Below, in pieces: positions 20,264-29,129 of a stretch of 64,000 bases of DNA. The notes beneath the pieces were generated by a model. It saw nothing but the letters and a program-made list of their open reading frames with translations, made no database searches and was not told the origin of the DNA. This DNA comes from Azospirillum thiophilum. GTDB lineage: Bacteria; Pseudomonadota; Alphaproteobacteria; Azospirillales; Azospirillaceae. The stretch spans positions 579,001-643,000 of the forward strand of contig NZ_CP012402.1 of assembly GCF_001305595.1 (NCBI RefSeq), given 5' to 3'. Made by a program: the position numbers and the translations under genes. Within the stretch, counting starts at the first letter, position 1. Each line of letters starts with the position of its first letter.

Positions 20264-20844
20264 CGGCAGGAGCCCGCGCAGCGCAGACGGAAAGCCCCGG
20301 CGCCGGCGGCATCGCCGATCCGTCCATGGACATCCTCCGGCCGGACGGCCGGCGCCGGGCGCTCCAGATTCCTCATGGCAAGGGGTATTGCACGATGGTC
20401 ATATGCTGTAAAGCGGGGCGCGAAGTCGCCCCCCGGAAGTCGAGCCACTCCTCGACCCCTTCGATCCAGGCGGCGCCGTTCCGCCGGGCGACGTCCAGCT
20501 CCACCGCCGGCGACACCGCGGCGAAACGCCGCGCCAGTCGGCCTCCCCGCTGCGGACACGCTCCCGCCCGGCGATGCGGCGCCACTCCTCCGGCACGTCC
20601 GCAGGCTGTCCGGGCGGGACGGGGAGGGTGCGAGGCGTGTGGCCGGTGCAGGCATCGGCGGCCCCGTGTGGAGTTGCCGCATCGGCATATGGATCATGTC
20701 GGCATGCGCGCCGGGGCAGCATGCGCGCCGCCGCATGCCGGCGGCATCCCGTTTTCATGGTATGGTCATGTCCCGCCGCTGCCCGGTATGATACCGGTTG
20801 CGCCGGATTTTCGATCCGGCAACAGTCCGTATGGGGTCGCTATA
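20264..20844. other. 581-base intergenic region, no supported gene
   Basis: Several long frames exist on both strands, but their translations are Arg/Pro/Ala-rich GC-driven sequence without domains. A short minus-strand stretch (20373-20585) ending in a plausible GVEEWLDFRG segment might be a gene remnant, but I cannot support it. The right end holds two palindromes just ahead of the response regulator gene, listed separately. The region must contain the divergent promoters for the copper DUF2946 gene and the two-component pair. Confidence 0.5.
20783..20820. promoter_or_regulatory. Paired inverted repeats upstream of the response regulator
   Basis: CCGGTAT-G-ATACCGG (20783-20797) is a perfect odd palindrome, and five bases on comes GCCGGAT-TTTCG-ATCCGGC (20802-20820), a perfect 7-base stem. 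Both lie 25-62 bases before the GTG start at 20845. They may be operators for autoregulation or a leader hairpin; the sequence alone does not decide. Confidence 0.5.
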
Positions 20845-21537
20845 GTGGATCAGGCAGGATCGGCCGACGGAGGCAACGGTGTCATCTCGGTGATCCTGGT
20901 GGAGGACGACGCCCCGACCCGGGATTTCCTGGCCGCGTCGCTGGCCGCGGGCGCGGGCATCGTGCTGCTGGCCTCGGCCGGATCGCTGGCGGAGGCGCGC
21001 GCGGCGCTGGAAAACCACCGTCCACGCGTTCTGGTGACCGACCTGAAGCTTCCCGACGGCCATGGCAGCGAGCTGATCCGCGAGGTGCGGCAGCGCATGC
21101 CGGAGACCGAGATCATGGTGATCTCGGTCCTGGGGGACGAGCTGTCGGTGATGCAGGCGGTGCGTGCCGGTGCCTCGGGCTACATCCTGAAGGACGCGCG
21201 GCCGATCGACCTGATCGTGGCGGTGCATGACCTGACCAACGGCCGCTCCCCCATCTCCGCCTCCATCGCCCGCCACATCATCCGCCAGTCCCAGGCCGCC
21301 CCGCCGGCCGCGGCGGCGGAGGAGGCGCCGCCGCCCGCCCTGACCCCGCGCGAGATGGACATCCTGTGGGGCATCGCCAAGGGCTTCACATACAACGACA
21401 TCGCGGCCCGGCTCGGCATCAGCCGGCAGACGGTGCCGAGCCACATCAAGAACATCTACCGCAAGCTCGAGGTCAATTCCCGCAGCGAAGCGGTCTACAC
21501 TGCGGTGGAACGGAAAATCATCAAGCTGTCGGACTGA
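20845..21537 (+). CDS. NarL/LuxR-type response regulator
   Basis: A 230-residue two-component response regulator. The receiver has the acidic pair in VILVEDDAP, the phospho-acceptor Asp in VLVTDLKLPDGHG and the conserved Lys in GYILKDARP. A linker rich in Ala/Pro leads to a LuxR-type helix-turn-helix (LTPREMDILWGIAKGFTYNDIAARLGISRQTVPSHIKNIYRKLEVNSR). The start is taken as the GTG with GGGG eight bases upstream; no ATG is available in frame. It is followed by its kinase 5 bases later. It is the intact version of the pseudogene at 7766-8214. Confidence 0.93.
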   Translation: MDQAGSADGGNGVISVILVEDDAPTRDFLAASLAAGAGIVLLASAGSLAEARAALENHRPRVLVTDLKLPDGHGSELIREVRQRMPETEIMVISVLGDELSVMQAVRAGASGYILKDARPIDLIVAVHDLTNGRSPISASIARHIIRQSQAAPPAAAAEEAPPPALTPREMDILWGIAKGFTYNDIAARLGISRQTVPSHIKNIYRKLEVNSRSEAVYTAVERKIIKLSD

Positions 21538-21542
21538 CCCCC

Positions 21543-23570
21543 GTGAGCCAACACATCGCCGGTCTGCCGGTGCCCGGCCAACCCCTGCCCGGCCAACCCC
21601 TGCGGACGCGCCTGCGGGCATGGCTGAGGGCATGGCTGAGGGGACGCGGGCCGCTGCTGCTTGTGTATTATGCGTTGGCCACGGCGTTCGGTCTGGGGCT
21701 GGTGACGGCGATCCCGACGGTTCCGCAGGGCGTCCTGACCATCGACGAGGCGCAATTCTCCCCGGTGCCCGCGGACCGGGACATCGGCAGGCCGCCCCCC
21801 GAAGCGATGCCGGCGGAGGCGGCGGCCGTCTCGCTTCCCCATCGCTGCAAGGCGGTGCCCGATCCCATCGGCTGTTCCGGCCTGTTCCGCCTGACCTTCC
21901 GCTACGACCCGCACACGGAGGAGCCCTGGTCGGTCTATGTGCCGCTCCTGTCCGGGCGCATAACCCTGTGGGTGAACGGGGTGCTGCTGGCCGACAGCCG
22001 GAACCTGCAATCCGACGTGGTCGTCAACCAGTTGATCCCGCTGATCCAGCCGATTCCCAAACCGTTCCTGAACGGCGGCGAGAACCGGATCGACATCCGC
22101 ATGGAGGCCTGGAGCCAGGGCGGCGGTTTTCTCGACACCGTGCTGGTCGGCGCCGACCACCTGCTTCGCCCCGCCTACAACCAACGCGAATGGATGATGG
22201 GCACGCTGCCGCGCCTGCTGGTGGCGTGGCAGGCGGCCTTGTGCCTGTCCCTGCTGATCGTGTGGATCGGCTGCCGGGACGAGCCGATCCATTTGCTGAT
22301 GAGCCTGATCCTCGGGCTCGGCGTGCTCCAGGGCCTGCCGCTGTTCCTCACCGAGCTGAACGGGCTGGAATGGCCGCTGCGCGTCATCAATTTCACCGGC
22401 CAATGGCAGGCGGCGCTGCTGCCCATCGTGATGGCCCGTCTGGTCGGGCGCAGATTGACAGTTCCCATCTGGCTGCTGTTGCTGGTGCCGGCGGTGATCA
22501 CCGTGGCGTTCCTGGTCGCCTCCCTCGACCCGGCGCAGCTGCAGCCATGGTTCGCCCCGCTGTGGCTGTTCGTCGGCATTCCCTGGGGGACGGTCATTCT
22601 GGGCTGGTCGATCTGGATCGCGCTGTCCGCGGCGGTCCGCCGGAACCACGCCGCCGCCCAGCTCGTGCTGGGCGGCCTGATCGTCGTCAGCCTGATGGTC
22701 GGCCATGACATCCTGTCGGTGATCGGCGTGCTGGGCCTGCGCGTGCCGTCGCTGACCCGCTACATGGCGCCCCTGCTGATGACGGTGATCAGCGCCACGC
22801 TGATGTGGCGGTTTGCCCAGGCGCTGGGCGAGGTCAACCGCTTCAACGACGTGCTGCGGCAGGAGGTGGCGGCGGCCGAGGTCGAGCTGCGGGCCAGCTT
22901 CGCCCGCGAGCATGCGCAGACCCATGTCACCGCGCTGGAAAGCGAACGGCTGCGCCTGACCCGCGACCTGCATGACGGGCTGGCCGGGCAGCTGGTGTCG
23001 ATCGTCGCCCAATGCGAGCTGCCGCAGCGCGATTACCGCCGCATCGGCGCGGCGGCGCGGCAGGCGCTGGACGATCTGCGGCTGGTGGTGGCGTCGCTGG
23101 ACGATGTCGGCAACGATCTGGGCATGATGCTGGCCCAGTTCCACGACCGCATCGGCCCGCAGCTCCAGGCCCAGGGGATCGAGCTCGACTGGCAGATGGC
23201 GCCGCTGCCCGATGTCGAGGGGTTGAGGTCGGAACATGCGCTGACCCTGTTCCGCATCCTCCAGGAGGCCGTCACCAACGCGGTGCGCCATTCCGGCTGC
23301 CGCCGGGTCGCCATCGTCATGGCGCCGGCTCCGGCTCCGGACGGCGGGCCTGATGCCGCGCTGCGCTTCGCGGTCCGGATCGTCGTGCGGGACGAAGGCT
23401 GCGGCATCCCCGGCGGCATCCTCGAAGGGAGCGGCGCCGCGCGGCCCGGCAAGGGGCTGAACAACATGCGGCAGCGCGCCGCGACGCTGGGTGCGGATCT
23501 CGCCATGCTCAGCGGCCCGGACGGCACCCGGATCGTCATCGACCTGCCGTTCCGCCTTCCCGGCTTCTGA
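21543..23570 (+). CDS. Sensor histidine kinase, 7TM-type with HisKA_3 domain
   Basis: A 675-residue membrane kinase. An N-terminal signal-anchor helix (LLLVYYALATAFGLGLVTAI) precedes an extracytoplasmic domain of about 190 residues with a jelly-roll-like SGRITLWVNGVLL segment, then about seven hydrophobic helices (residues about 220-420, 7TMR-DISM-like), a coiled linker, the HisKA_3 phosphorylation motif RDLHDGLAGQLVS, the N box EAVTNAVRHSG and the G boxes DEGCGIP and GKGLNNMRQRA. The GTG start follows the regulator stop by 5 bases. Two copies of GGCCAACCCCTGCCC and of GGGCATGGCTGAG near the start create tandem residue repeats (VPGQPLPGQPL, RAWLRAWLRG). The stimulus is unknown. Confidence 0.92.
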   Translation: MSQHIAGLPVPGQPLPGQPLRTRLRAWLRAWLRGRGPLLLVYYALATAFGLGLVTAIPTVPQGVLTIDEAQFSPVPADRDIGRPPPEAMPAEAAAVSLPHRCKAVPDPIGCSGLFRLTFRYDPHTEEPWSVYVPLLSGRITLWVNGVLLADSRNLQSDVVVNQLIPLIQPIPKPFLNGGENRIDIRMEAWSQGGGFLDTVLVGADHLLRPAYNQREWMMGTLPRLLVAWQAALCLSLLIVWIGCRDEPIHLLMSLILGLGVLQGLPLFLTELNGLEWPLRVINFTGQWQAALLPIVMARLVGRRLTVPIWLLLLVPAVITVAFLVASLDPAQLQPWFAPLWLFVGIPWGTVILGWSIWIALSAAVRRNHAAAQLVLGGLIVVSLMVGHDILSVIGVLGLRVPSLTRYMAPLLMTVISATLMWRFAQALGEVNRFNDVLRQEVAAAEVELRASFAREHAQTHVTALESERLRLTRDLHDGLAGQLVSIVAQCELPQRDYRRIGAAARQALDDLRLVVASLDDVGNDLGMMLAQFHDRIGPQLQAQGIELDWQMAPLPDVEGLRSEHALTLFRILQEAVTNAVRHSGCRRVAIVMAPAPAPDGGPDAALRFAVRIVVRDEGCGIPGGILEGSGAARPGKGLNNMRQRAATLGADLAMLSGPDGTRIVIDLPFRLPGF

Positions 23571-23626
23571 CCGGATCGGATAGACAGTCTCTCGATCCTG
23601 CCCGTGCCCGACTTTGCAAAACCACC

Positions 23627-23658
23627 GCTCCTGATCCTGGCAGGTCAGGATCAGGAGC
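23627..23658. terminator. Bidirectional terminator hairpin
   Basis: A perfect 13-base stem GCTCCTGATCCTG / CAGGATCAGGAGC with a 6-base loop lies between the convergent sensor kinase and DUF3325 genes. Read from the minus strand it is followed by GGTGGTTTTGC, and from the plus strand it has no clear T-tract, so it probably serves the iron-cluster transcript best. Confidence 0.8.
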
Positions 23659-23686
23659 CGTCGGCATGGGCCTCGCCGCGGGCGCC

Positions 23687-23983
23687 CTACCGGCGCGCGG
23701 GCGCACCGGCGGCCCGCCTCATGTAGCCGATCAGCGTGCAATGCACGATGCCGGCGGTCAGGCTGGTGTGGCCGCTGAACATGACGAGGCCGAGGCCCCA
23801 GCCCTGCCGGCCGACGAGAACGCCCAGCGCCAGCAGCAGGGCGGCGCTGCCGGCGGTGCGCAGCGCGCGCGTGGTGGGTTTCGGCAGCGACCGCCCGAAC
23901 AGCTCGTGCTGCTGGCGGTCCATCGCCAGGGCCAGCGCGGCGAACCCGGCCAGGCACAGCGCGAAGGGCAACAGATGGGTCAT
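23687..23983 (-). CDS. DUF3325-family small membrane protein
   Basis: A 98-residue protein with about three hydrophobic helices (LLPFALCLAGFAALALAMDR, ALLLALGVLVGRQGWGLGLVMFSG, LTAGIVHCTLIGYM). It matches DUF3325, small inner-membrane proteins found beside PepSY and DUF3649 proteins in iron-siderophore loci. Its ATG overlaps the stop of the PepSY gene by the ATGA pattern, so the two are translationally coupled. Biochemical role is unknown. Confidence 0.8.
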   Translation of the reverse strand: MTHLLPFALCLAGFAALALAMDRQQHELFGRSLPKPTTRALRTAGSAALLLALGVLVGRQGWGLGLVMFSGHTSLTAGIVHCTLIGYMRRAAGAPARR

Positions 23984-25644
23984 GCTTCCCCCTTGCGCGG
24001 CAGGGCGCCGGCCATCCGTTCACGGTCGGTCGCTTCGCGATCCGATGCGCCCCCGGATCGTGTCTTTTGAACTCCGGACCGGACTTTCGGCCGGTGCCGC
24101 GCCGTCCTGATCGCCAGGGCGGCATGGAGCGCGGCCAGCGCCCAGCACATCAGGTCCATGCCGGCGAACACCCAATCGCCGTCGGCCAGGCTGTGCCACA
24201 GCGGCCGTTCCGTGGTCAGCGCATTCAGCAGCGGCAGCAACGCCAGCAGCGCCGCAGCCGCCCACAGCTGCTCGATCCACGCCTTGCGCACCGGACGCAG
24301 CACGGCATGGACCAGCGCCAGCGCCCAGACGATGAAGAAGACATGGATTTCCCAGGCGGCCCGCTCGGCCATCCCCGGCGGCAGCAGGCGGTTGCCCCAC
24401 AGGAACGCCGTCATGGCGACCGACAGCCCGGCGATGCTGGCGATGTTCAGCCGCTCGACCAGACGGAAGCCGAGATGCGGCCGGTCCGGATCGGGCAGCT
24501 TCTGCCGCCGCTTGACGATCCACATCACCAGCCCGGTGCCCACCATCGCCGTGCCGGCGAGGCTGACCAGGAAATAGAGCCAGCGCGTCACGCTGTCGCT
24601 GAAGCGCCCCAGATGCAGCGCATAGAGCACGCCGCGCGTCTCCGCCGCCGGGCCGACGCCCTCATGGACCGCGACCAGCCGGCCGGTGGTGCCCTCGAAC
24701 TCCAGATATTGCGGACTCATGGAGACGCGCCCGGCATCGCCGCGCGCCACCGCGACCCGCGCCGCCGCATCGCCGGGATTGGTGGCGGTGACGCGCCCGA
24801 CCGCGTCGCGGCCCCAGCGCTCCTCGGCCTGCCGCACCATGTCCGCGACCGGGGCGAGCGGCACGCTCCGCCCGCTGGGCTGGCCCGGCTGGATGAAGGC
24901 GCTGAGCTCGGCGGTCAGCTGCCGGCGCTCGGCCTGGCTCTTGAAGGCCGCCTGCTCGCCCCACGGCATGTAGAGCGCCATCAGCGTGACCAGCCCGGTG
25001 TAGGTGATCATGAAGTGGAAGGGCAGCCCGAACACCGACAGCGCATTGTGGGCGTCGAGCCACGAGCGCTGTCCCTTCCCCCAGCGGAAGGTGAAGAAAT
25101 CGACGAAGATCTTCTTGTGGGTGATGACGCCGCTGACGATGGCCACCAGCATGAACATCGCCGCCGCGCCGGCGATCCACCGCCCCCACAGCACCGGCAT
25201 ATAGTGGAACTGGAAATGGAAGCGGTAGAAGAAGTCGCCGCCCATCGTGTCGCGTGCGCTCACCGTGCGCCCGGTGGCGGGATCGAAATATCCCTCTCCG
25301 AAGCCGCGCTGGCCCGGTGTGCGCGGCGCCGTGCGCCAGAAGGCGTAGACGCTGTTGTTGCGCGCGTCGGGCAGGCGCATGCTCCATTGCGGGCTGCCCG
25401 GCGCAACGCCGGCCAGCTCGTCGGCGATGCGCTGGGCCACCGATGCCGGATCGGGCACCTCGGTCTGGTGCGCCAGCTCCGGCCGCATCCATTGCGACAG
25501 CTCGTCCTTGAAATAGGCCACCGTCCCGGTGAGGAACATGGCATAGAGAATCCAGCCGAGCAGCAGCCCGGTCCAGCTGTGCAGGCCGGACATGCTCTGG
25601 CGGATGCCTTGGCCGGCAGGGCGTGGCGCTTTGGCCGTTTTCAT
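23980..25644 (-). CDS. PepSY-associated transmembrane protein, probable ferric-siderophore reductase component
   Basis: Inner-membrane protein of 554 residues of the PepSY_TM family. The start at 25644 has GGGGAAAG upstream and gives SMSGLHSWTGLLLGWILYAMFLTGTVAYF, the usual first helix with its conserved His. Further features are FFYRFHFQFHYMPVLWGRWIAG, WLDAHNALSVFGLPFHFMITYTG, the periplasmic PepSY-like region, and LYALHLGRFSDSVTRWLYFLVSLAG, each with His residues in helices that could bind heme. Related proteins reduce ferric siderophores in the periplasm. It sits in the order DUF4198, DUF3649, PepSY, DUF3325, downstream of a TonB siderophore receptor. Confidence 0.88.
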   Translation of the reverse strand: MKTAKAPRPAGQGIRQSMSGLHSWTGLLLGWILYAMFLTGTVAYFKDELSQWMRPELAHQTEVPDPASVAQRIADELAGVAPGSPQWSMRLPDARNNSVYAFWRTAPRTPGQRGFGEGYFDPATGRTVSARDTMGGDFFYRFHFQFHYMPVLWGRWIAGAAAMFMLVAIVSGVITHKKIFVDFFTFRWGKGQRSWLDAHNALSVFGLPFHFMITYTGLVTLMALYMPWGEQAAFKSQAERRQLTAELSAFIQPGQPSGRSVPLAPVADMVRQAEERWGRDAVGRVTATNPGDAAARVAVARGDAGRVSMSPQYLEFEGTTGRLVAVHEGVGPAAETRGVLYALHLGRFSDSVTRWLYFLVSLAGTAMVGTGLVMWIVKRRQKLPDPDRPHLGFRLVERLNIASIAGLSVAMTAFLWGNRLLPPGMAERAAWEIHVFFIVWALALVHAVLRPVRKAWIEQLWAAAALLALLPLLNALTTERPLWHSLADGDWVFAGMDLMCWALAALHAALAIRTARHRPKVRSGVQKTRSGGASDREATDRERMAGALPRKGEA

Positions 25645-25670
25645 CGGGCTTTCCCCACGGACAGTCCCCG

Positions 25671-25961
25671 TCACCAGACGGACCACGCCGCCGCCAGCAG
25701 CGGCGCGGCCACGATAAGAAGGCCCGCCCAGGCCCGCAGCGCGCTGCGCACCGCGAAGACCCAGATGACGGCGCCGGCATAGATGGCGAAGCTCGCCAGC
25801 ATCCCGGTCAGCACCGCCTGCGGCTTGGCCATGGGAAGCGCGAGCACCGCCACGCTGGCCAGCGCCGCCAGCGCATAGCCGCCGAACAGGGCGGCGGCGA
25901 TGCGCGAGACGAGCGGGCCGAAATCGCGGATCCAACGGATCCAGCCGGCCATGGCGGTCAT
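25671..25961 (-). CDS. DUF3649-family small membrane protein
   Basis: A 96-residue protein with three hydrophobic helices (ALFGGYALAALASVAVLALPM, AVLTGMLASFAIYAGAVIWVFA, AGLLIVAAPLLAAAW). The pattern matches DUF3649, annotated as iron-uptake-associated because of constant pairing with PepSY proteins. Its start overlaps the end of the DUF4198 gene by 4 bases and the PepSY gene follows after 26 bases, so the whole block is one transcript. Confidence 0.82.
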   Translation of the reverse strand: MTAMAGWIRWIRDFGPLVSRIAAALFGGYALAALASVAVLALPMAKPQAVLTGMLASFAIYAGAVIWVFAVRSALRAWAGLLIVAAPLLAAAWSVW

Positions 25962-26689
25962 TTGCCGGGGGCTGCGGCCGGTCCCGCGGGGATCGGCGCC
26001 AGACCGTCGGCATGGACGTAGGTCAGCGTGGTGACATAGCTCACGCCGTCATACTTCTCGGCGCCGTTGGCACCCGGACGCTCACCCGGGCTGCGCTCGT
26101 TGACGGCGACCTCGGCGACGTAGGTGCCCTTCCACGGCATGTCGAAGCTCACCAGCCCCTGCTCGTCGGTATGGCCCTCCTTCGCCCAGCCGGATTGCGT
26201 CACCAGCGTCACCTTGGCCTTGGCCTTGGGCTGGCCCTTGTAGAACAGCTTGAACTGGCCCGGCTTGCCGGCCGGCACCAGATCGAGCGCCAGTTTCGGC
26301 TGCTGTTCGGCGAAGCCGGTGATCAGACGCGCGGCGGGATGGAACCAGTTGGTGGTGTCCTTGTCGCCCTGCTTCCAGCTGTAGAGCGGGTATTGCGCGT
26401 CTTCGGCCACGATGCTCTCGCCGTCCGCGGCCTTGAAGGGCAGGGTGAAGCCGTCCGTGCTCTTGGCGGCATCGGACGCCCGCTCGCCCTTGGCGGAGAC
26501 CAGCGTGCCGGCCGGCTTGACGAACTTGTCGAGCAGCCCGGGCGACGCCTCGCGCAGGTTCTCGCCGAACTCGCCGAAGCGGATGGTGGCGTTCTGCCCG
26601 TCGGGCTGTTCGATCCAGATCTGATGGGCCTGCGCCGGCAAGGCGAAGCCCAGCGCGGCGACGGCGACGATTGCGGAAAATCTGTTCAT
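25958..26689 (-). CDS. DUF4198-family periplasmic metal-uptake protein
   Basis: A 243-residue exported protein. The signal peptide ends PAQA, leaving mature HQIWIEQPDG with an N-terminal His, a likely metal ligand. The DUF4198 core includes GFTLPFKAADGES and the immunoglobulin-like C-terminal half (AKVTLVTQSGWAKEGHTDEQGLVSFDMPWKGTYVAEV). The family is described as a nickel/cobalt or iron uptake accessory (CbiK/NikM-like). It follows the TonB receptor by 28 bases. Iron is favoured by the neighbours. Confidence 0.82.
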   Translation of the reverse strand: MNRFSAIVAVAALGFALPAQAHQIWIEQPDGQNATIRFGEFGENLREASPGLLDKFVKPAGTLVSAKGERASDAAKSTDGFTLPFKAADGESIVAEDAQYPLYSWKQGDKDTTNWFHPAARLITGFAEQQPKLALDLVPAGKPGQFKLFYKGQPKAKAKVTLVTQSGWAKEGHTDEQGLVSFDMPWKGTYVAEVAVNERSPGERPGANGAEKYDGVSYVTTLTYVHADGLAPIPAGPAAAPGK

Positions 26690-26717
26690 GGGAATTCCGG
26701 CGGCAAAGGGACGTGGA

Positions 26718-29009
26718 TCAGAAATCGACGGTGGCGGACAGCACCACGGTGCGCGGCGCGCCGACGGTGACGTAGGTGCCGGTGGTCAGCCAGTAATCCT
26801 TGTCGAACAGGTTCTCGACATTGGCGCGCAGCACGACCGGCTTGCCCGCCACAGTGGCGGAATAGCGGGCGCCGACGTCGAAGCGGGTCCAGCCGTCGAA
26901 GCGCAGCGTGTTGGCGTTGGTCAGGTAGGAGCCCGAGGTGTGGATCGCCCGCCCGTTGAGGGAGAGGCCCTGCACCCACGGCGTGTCCCAGTCGAGGCTG
27001 GCGGAGAAGGTCTTGTCCGGCACGCCGGCCGCGTCGTTGCCCTGCTCCGCCGCGACGGCGGTCTTGGTCAGCTCCGGGCGCAGGAAGGAGGCGCTGGCCA
27101 TGGCGCGCAGGCCGGGCAGGATCTCGCCGTAGGCCGACAGCTCCAGGCCGCGGTTGCGCTGCTCGCCGTCATAGGCCAGCTCGTTGGCCGCGTTGCGGAT
27201 CGAGTTCGGCCGGGACAGCTGGAACACCGCCGCGGTGGTGGTGATGCTGCCCCAATCGACCTTGACCCCGGCCTCGTACTGCTTCGACTTGTAGGGGGCC
27301 AGCACCGCGCCGGTGTTGGCGTAGCCGGCGCCGACGATGGTGCCGCGCGACAGCCCCTCGGCATAGTTCGCATAGACCGAGACATGCTCCAGCGGCTTGA
27401 CGACGAAGCCGGCGAGCGGCGTCGTCGCGCTGGCCTTGTACTTGCTGGTCAGGGCGCCGGTGGTCGTGTTGAAGCTGTCGACCTTCACCGTCTGGTCGCG
27501 CACGCCGAGCGTCAGCAGCACCCGCTCGTCGAGGATCGACAGCGTGTCGGCCACCGCGAAGCTGGTGAGCGTCGTCTCGGCCGACTTGCGCGGGTCGGTG
27601 CGGGCGGCGGTGATGACGGGCAGCGCCGACGGGCGGTAGATGTTCGAGACGACCGTGCCGGCCGACTGGATGTAGGCATTGCCCTCGTCGCGCCGGAAGC
27701 CGCTGTAGCCGACATTCAGCGCGTGGCGGACCGGTCCGGTCTCGAAGCGCCAGCGCAGGCCGGCGGTGCCGCTCACCGTCTCGTTGTAGGAATCGTAATA
27801 GGAATTGCGCACCGTGAAGGTGCCGAGCGCGTTCGCCGCCGGGCCGGAAACCGGGAAGACCTGGTCGTTGGTTCCCTTGCGGTAGCCGATGCCGGCATAG
27901 GCGGTCAGCGCCTCGGTCACGTCGAACTCGATGTTCGAGGCGACGGTGGTGTCCTTCTGGACCAGCGTCGTTCCCGGATACCAGTTGCTGCGGGCGTCGG
28001 GCGGCGACGGAATGGACGGGATGGTGGACAGCAGGCTGATCTGCGGCCGGAAATTGTCCGTGCTGTCATGCTGCCGGATGGCGTCGAGCGACCAGCGCAC
28101 CCGCTCTCCGCGGTAATCCACCGCCAGCGAGCCGAAGCCGGAGCGCACGTCGCCGTCGTCGATTGAGGCTTCCCCGCCGCGCAGCAGGCCGTTGAAGCGG
28201 ACACCCCACTCCTTGTTGGTGCCGAAGCGGCGGCTGGCGTCGAGATTGAGGCCGAAATTGGCGTCGCTCAGATAGGTGGTGGTGACGCGGGTCAGCGGCT
28301 CCTCGCCGGCGCGCTTGGCAATGATGTTGATGCCGCCGCCGATGCTGCCGCCGGGGGCGATGCCGTTGGCGAGCGCGCCCGGACCCTTGAGCAGCTCGAT
28401 GCGCTCGATCAGCTGCGACGGCACGCGGTTGGACGACACCAGCCCATACATGCCGTTGAAGCCGACGTCGCCGGCCGGAACGGCGAAGCCGCGGATCTGG
28501 AAGGTGTCGTCGAACCCGTTGCTGCCCGTGGTCAGGCGCACCGAGGCGTCGTTGATCAGCGTATCGGCCGCCGTGCGCGCCTGCTGGTCCTCGATCAGCT
28601 GCGAGGTGAAATTGACCGTGCTGAACGGCGTGTCCATCACGTTCCGCGTGCCGAGCAGACCGACCGAGCCGCCGCGGGCCACCTGGCCGCCGGCATAGGG
28701 CTGTTGCAGCGCGCCTTGCGCCGGCGAGCTGGCGGTGATCTCCAGGACCGGCAGCGTCGTCGCATCGTCGGCCTTGCTTGAAGCAGCCGGGGTCGCGGCC
28801 GCCTTGGCCGAAGCCGCCGGGGCCGCGGTTGCCGTCTGGGCAAGGGCCGCGGACGGCAGCGCGAGGCCGCCCGCCAGCACGGCGCCGGCAAGGCTTGCTG
28901 CCGTTGCGACCGGGCGCAGGCCGGACATCAGGGCATAAGGAGCAACGGACATGCCGTTGTTGTAGCGGGCGGCTTGGCGCGCAGCGGCCTTGCCGTGGGT
29001 ACGAGTCAT
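26718..29009 (-). CDS. TonB-dependent siderophore receptor
   Basis: Outer-membrane receptor of 763 residues from the ATG at 29007-29009. A long N-terminal leader with an Arg-rich start and the hydrophobic ATAASLAGAVLAGGLALPSAALAQ precedes an Ala-rich stretch, a TonB box LPVLEITA, a plug with DTFQIRGFAV and IELLKGPGALANGIAPGGSIGGGINIIAKR, and a barrel ending VVLSATVDF. There is no STN signalling domain, so it is a transport-only receptor. Fur-like box 29111-29129 lies about 100 bases upstream. It leads the DUF4198-DUF3649-PepSY-DUF3325 block. The siderophore is unknown; plug wording resembles ferrichrome/catecholate-type FhuE/FiuA relatives. Confidence 0.92.
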   Translation of the reverse strand: MTRTHGKAAARQAARYNNGMSVAPYALMSGLRPVATAASLAGAVLAGGLALPSAALAQTATAAPAASAKAAATPAASSKADDATTLPVLEITASSPAQGALQQPYAGGQVARGGSVGLLGTRNVMDTPFSTVNFTSQLIEDQQARTAADTLINDASVRLTTGSNGFDDTFQIRGFAVPAGDVGFNGMYGLVSSNRVPSQLIERIELLKGPGALANGIAPGGSIGGGINIIAKRAGEEPLTRVTTTYLSDANFGLNLDASRRFGTNKEWGVRFNGLLRGGEASIDDGDVRSGFGSLAVDYRGERVRWSLDAIRQHDSTDNFRPQISLLSTIPSIPSPPDARSNWYPGTTLVQKDTTVASNIEFDVTEALTAYAGIGYRKGTNDQVFPVSGPAANALGTFTVRNSYYDSYNETVSGTAGLRWRFETGPVRHALNVGYSGFRRDEGNAYIQSAGTVVSNIYRPSALPVITAARTDPRKSAETTLTSFAVADTLSILDERVLLTLGVRDQTVKVDSFNTTTGALTSKYKASATTPLAGFVVKPLEHVSVYANYAEGLSRGTIVGAGYANTGAVLAPYKSKQYEAGVKVDWGSITTTAAVFQLSRPNSIRNAANELAYDGEQRNRGLELSAYGEILPGLRAMASASFLRPELTKTAVAAEQGNDAAGVPDKTFSASLDWDTPWVQGLSLNGRAIHTSGSYLTNANTLRFDGWTRFDVGARYSATVAGKPVVLRANVENLFDKDYWLTTGTYVTVGAPRTVVLSATVDF

Positions 29010-29110
29010 GGTGGCGATTCCCCTGCCAGACGGCATCTTAGGTAACGCAGCTTCAACGCCCGGCACGGTGCCGTTCCAATCGAGTCGAGCAACGGTGCGG
29101 ATTAGAAAAT

Positions 29111-29129
29111 GCGAATGATTATCATTATA
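29111..29129 (-). promoter_or_regulatory. Fur box upstream of TonB siderophore receptor
   Basis: GCGAATGATTATCATTATA matches 15 of 19 positions of the classical Fur consensus GATAATGATAATCATTATC. It lies about 100 bases upstream of the receptor gene in AT-rich promoter DNA, so iron-dependent repression of the receptor operon is expected. Confidence 0.82.

Noticed and set aside
20260..20736. 158-residue minus-strand frame in the copper/two-component gap
   Set aside because: Low-complexity Arg/Pro/Ala composition, no ribosome site and no recognisable domain.
21570..21655. Tandem short repeats at the start of the sensor kinase as a separate repeat locus
   Set aside because: They are two-unit in-frame duplications that stay within the coding sequence and only lengthen the N-terminus.
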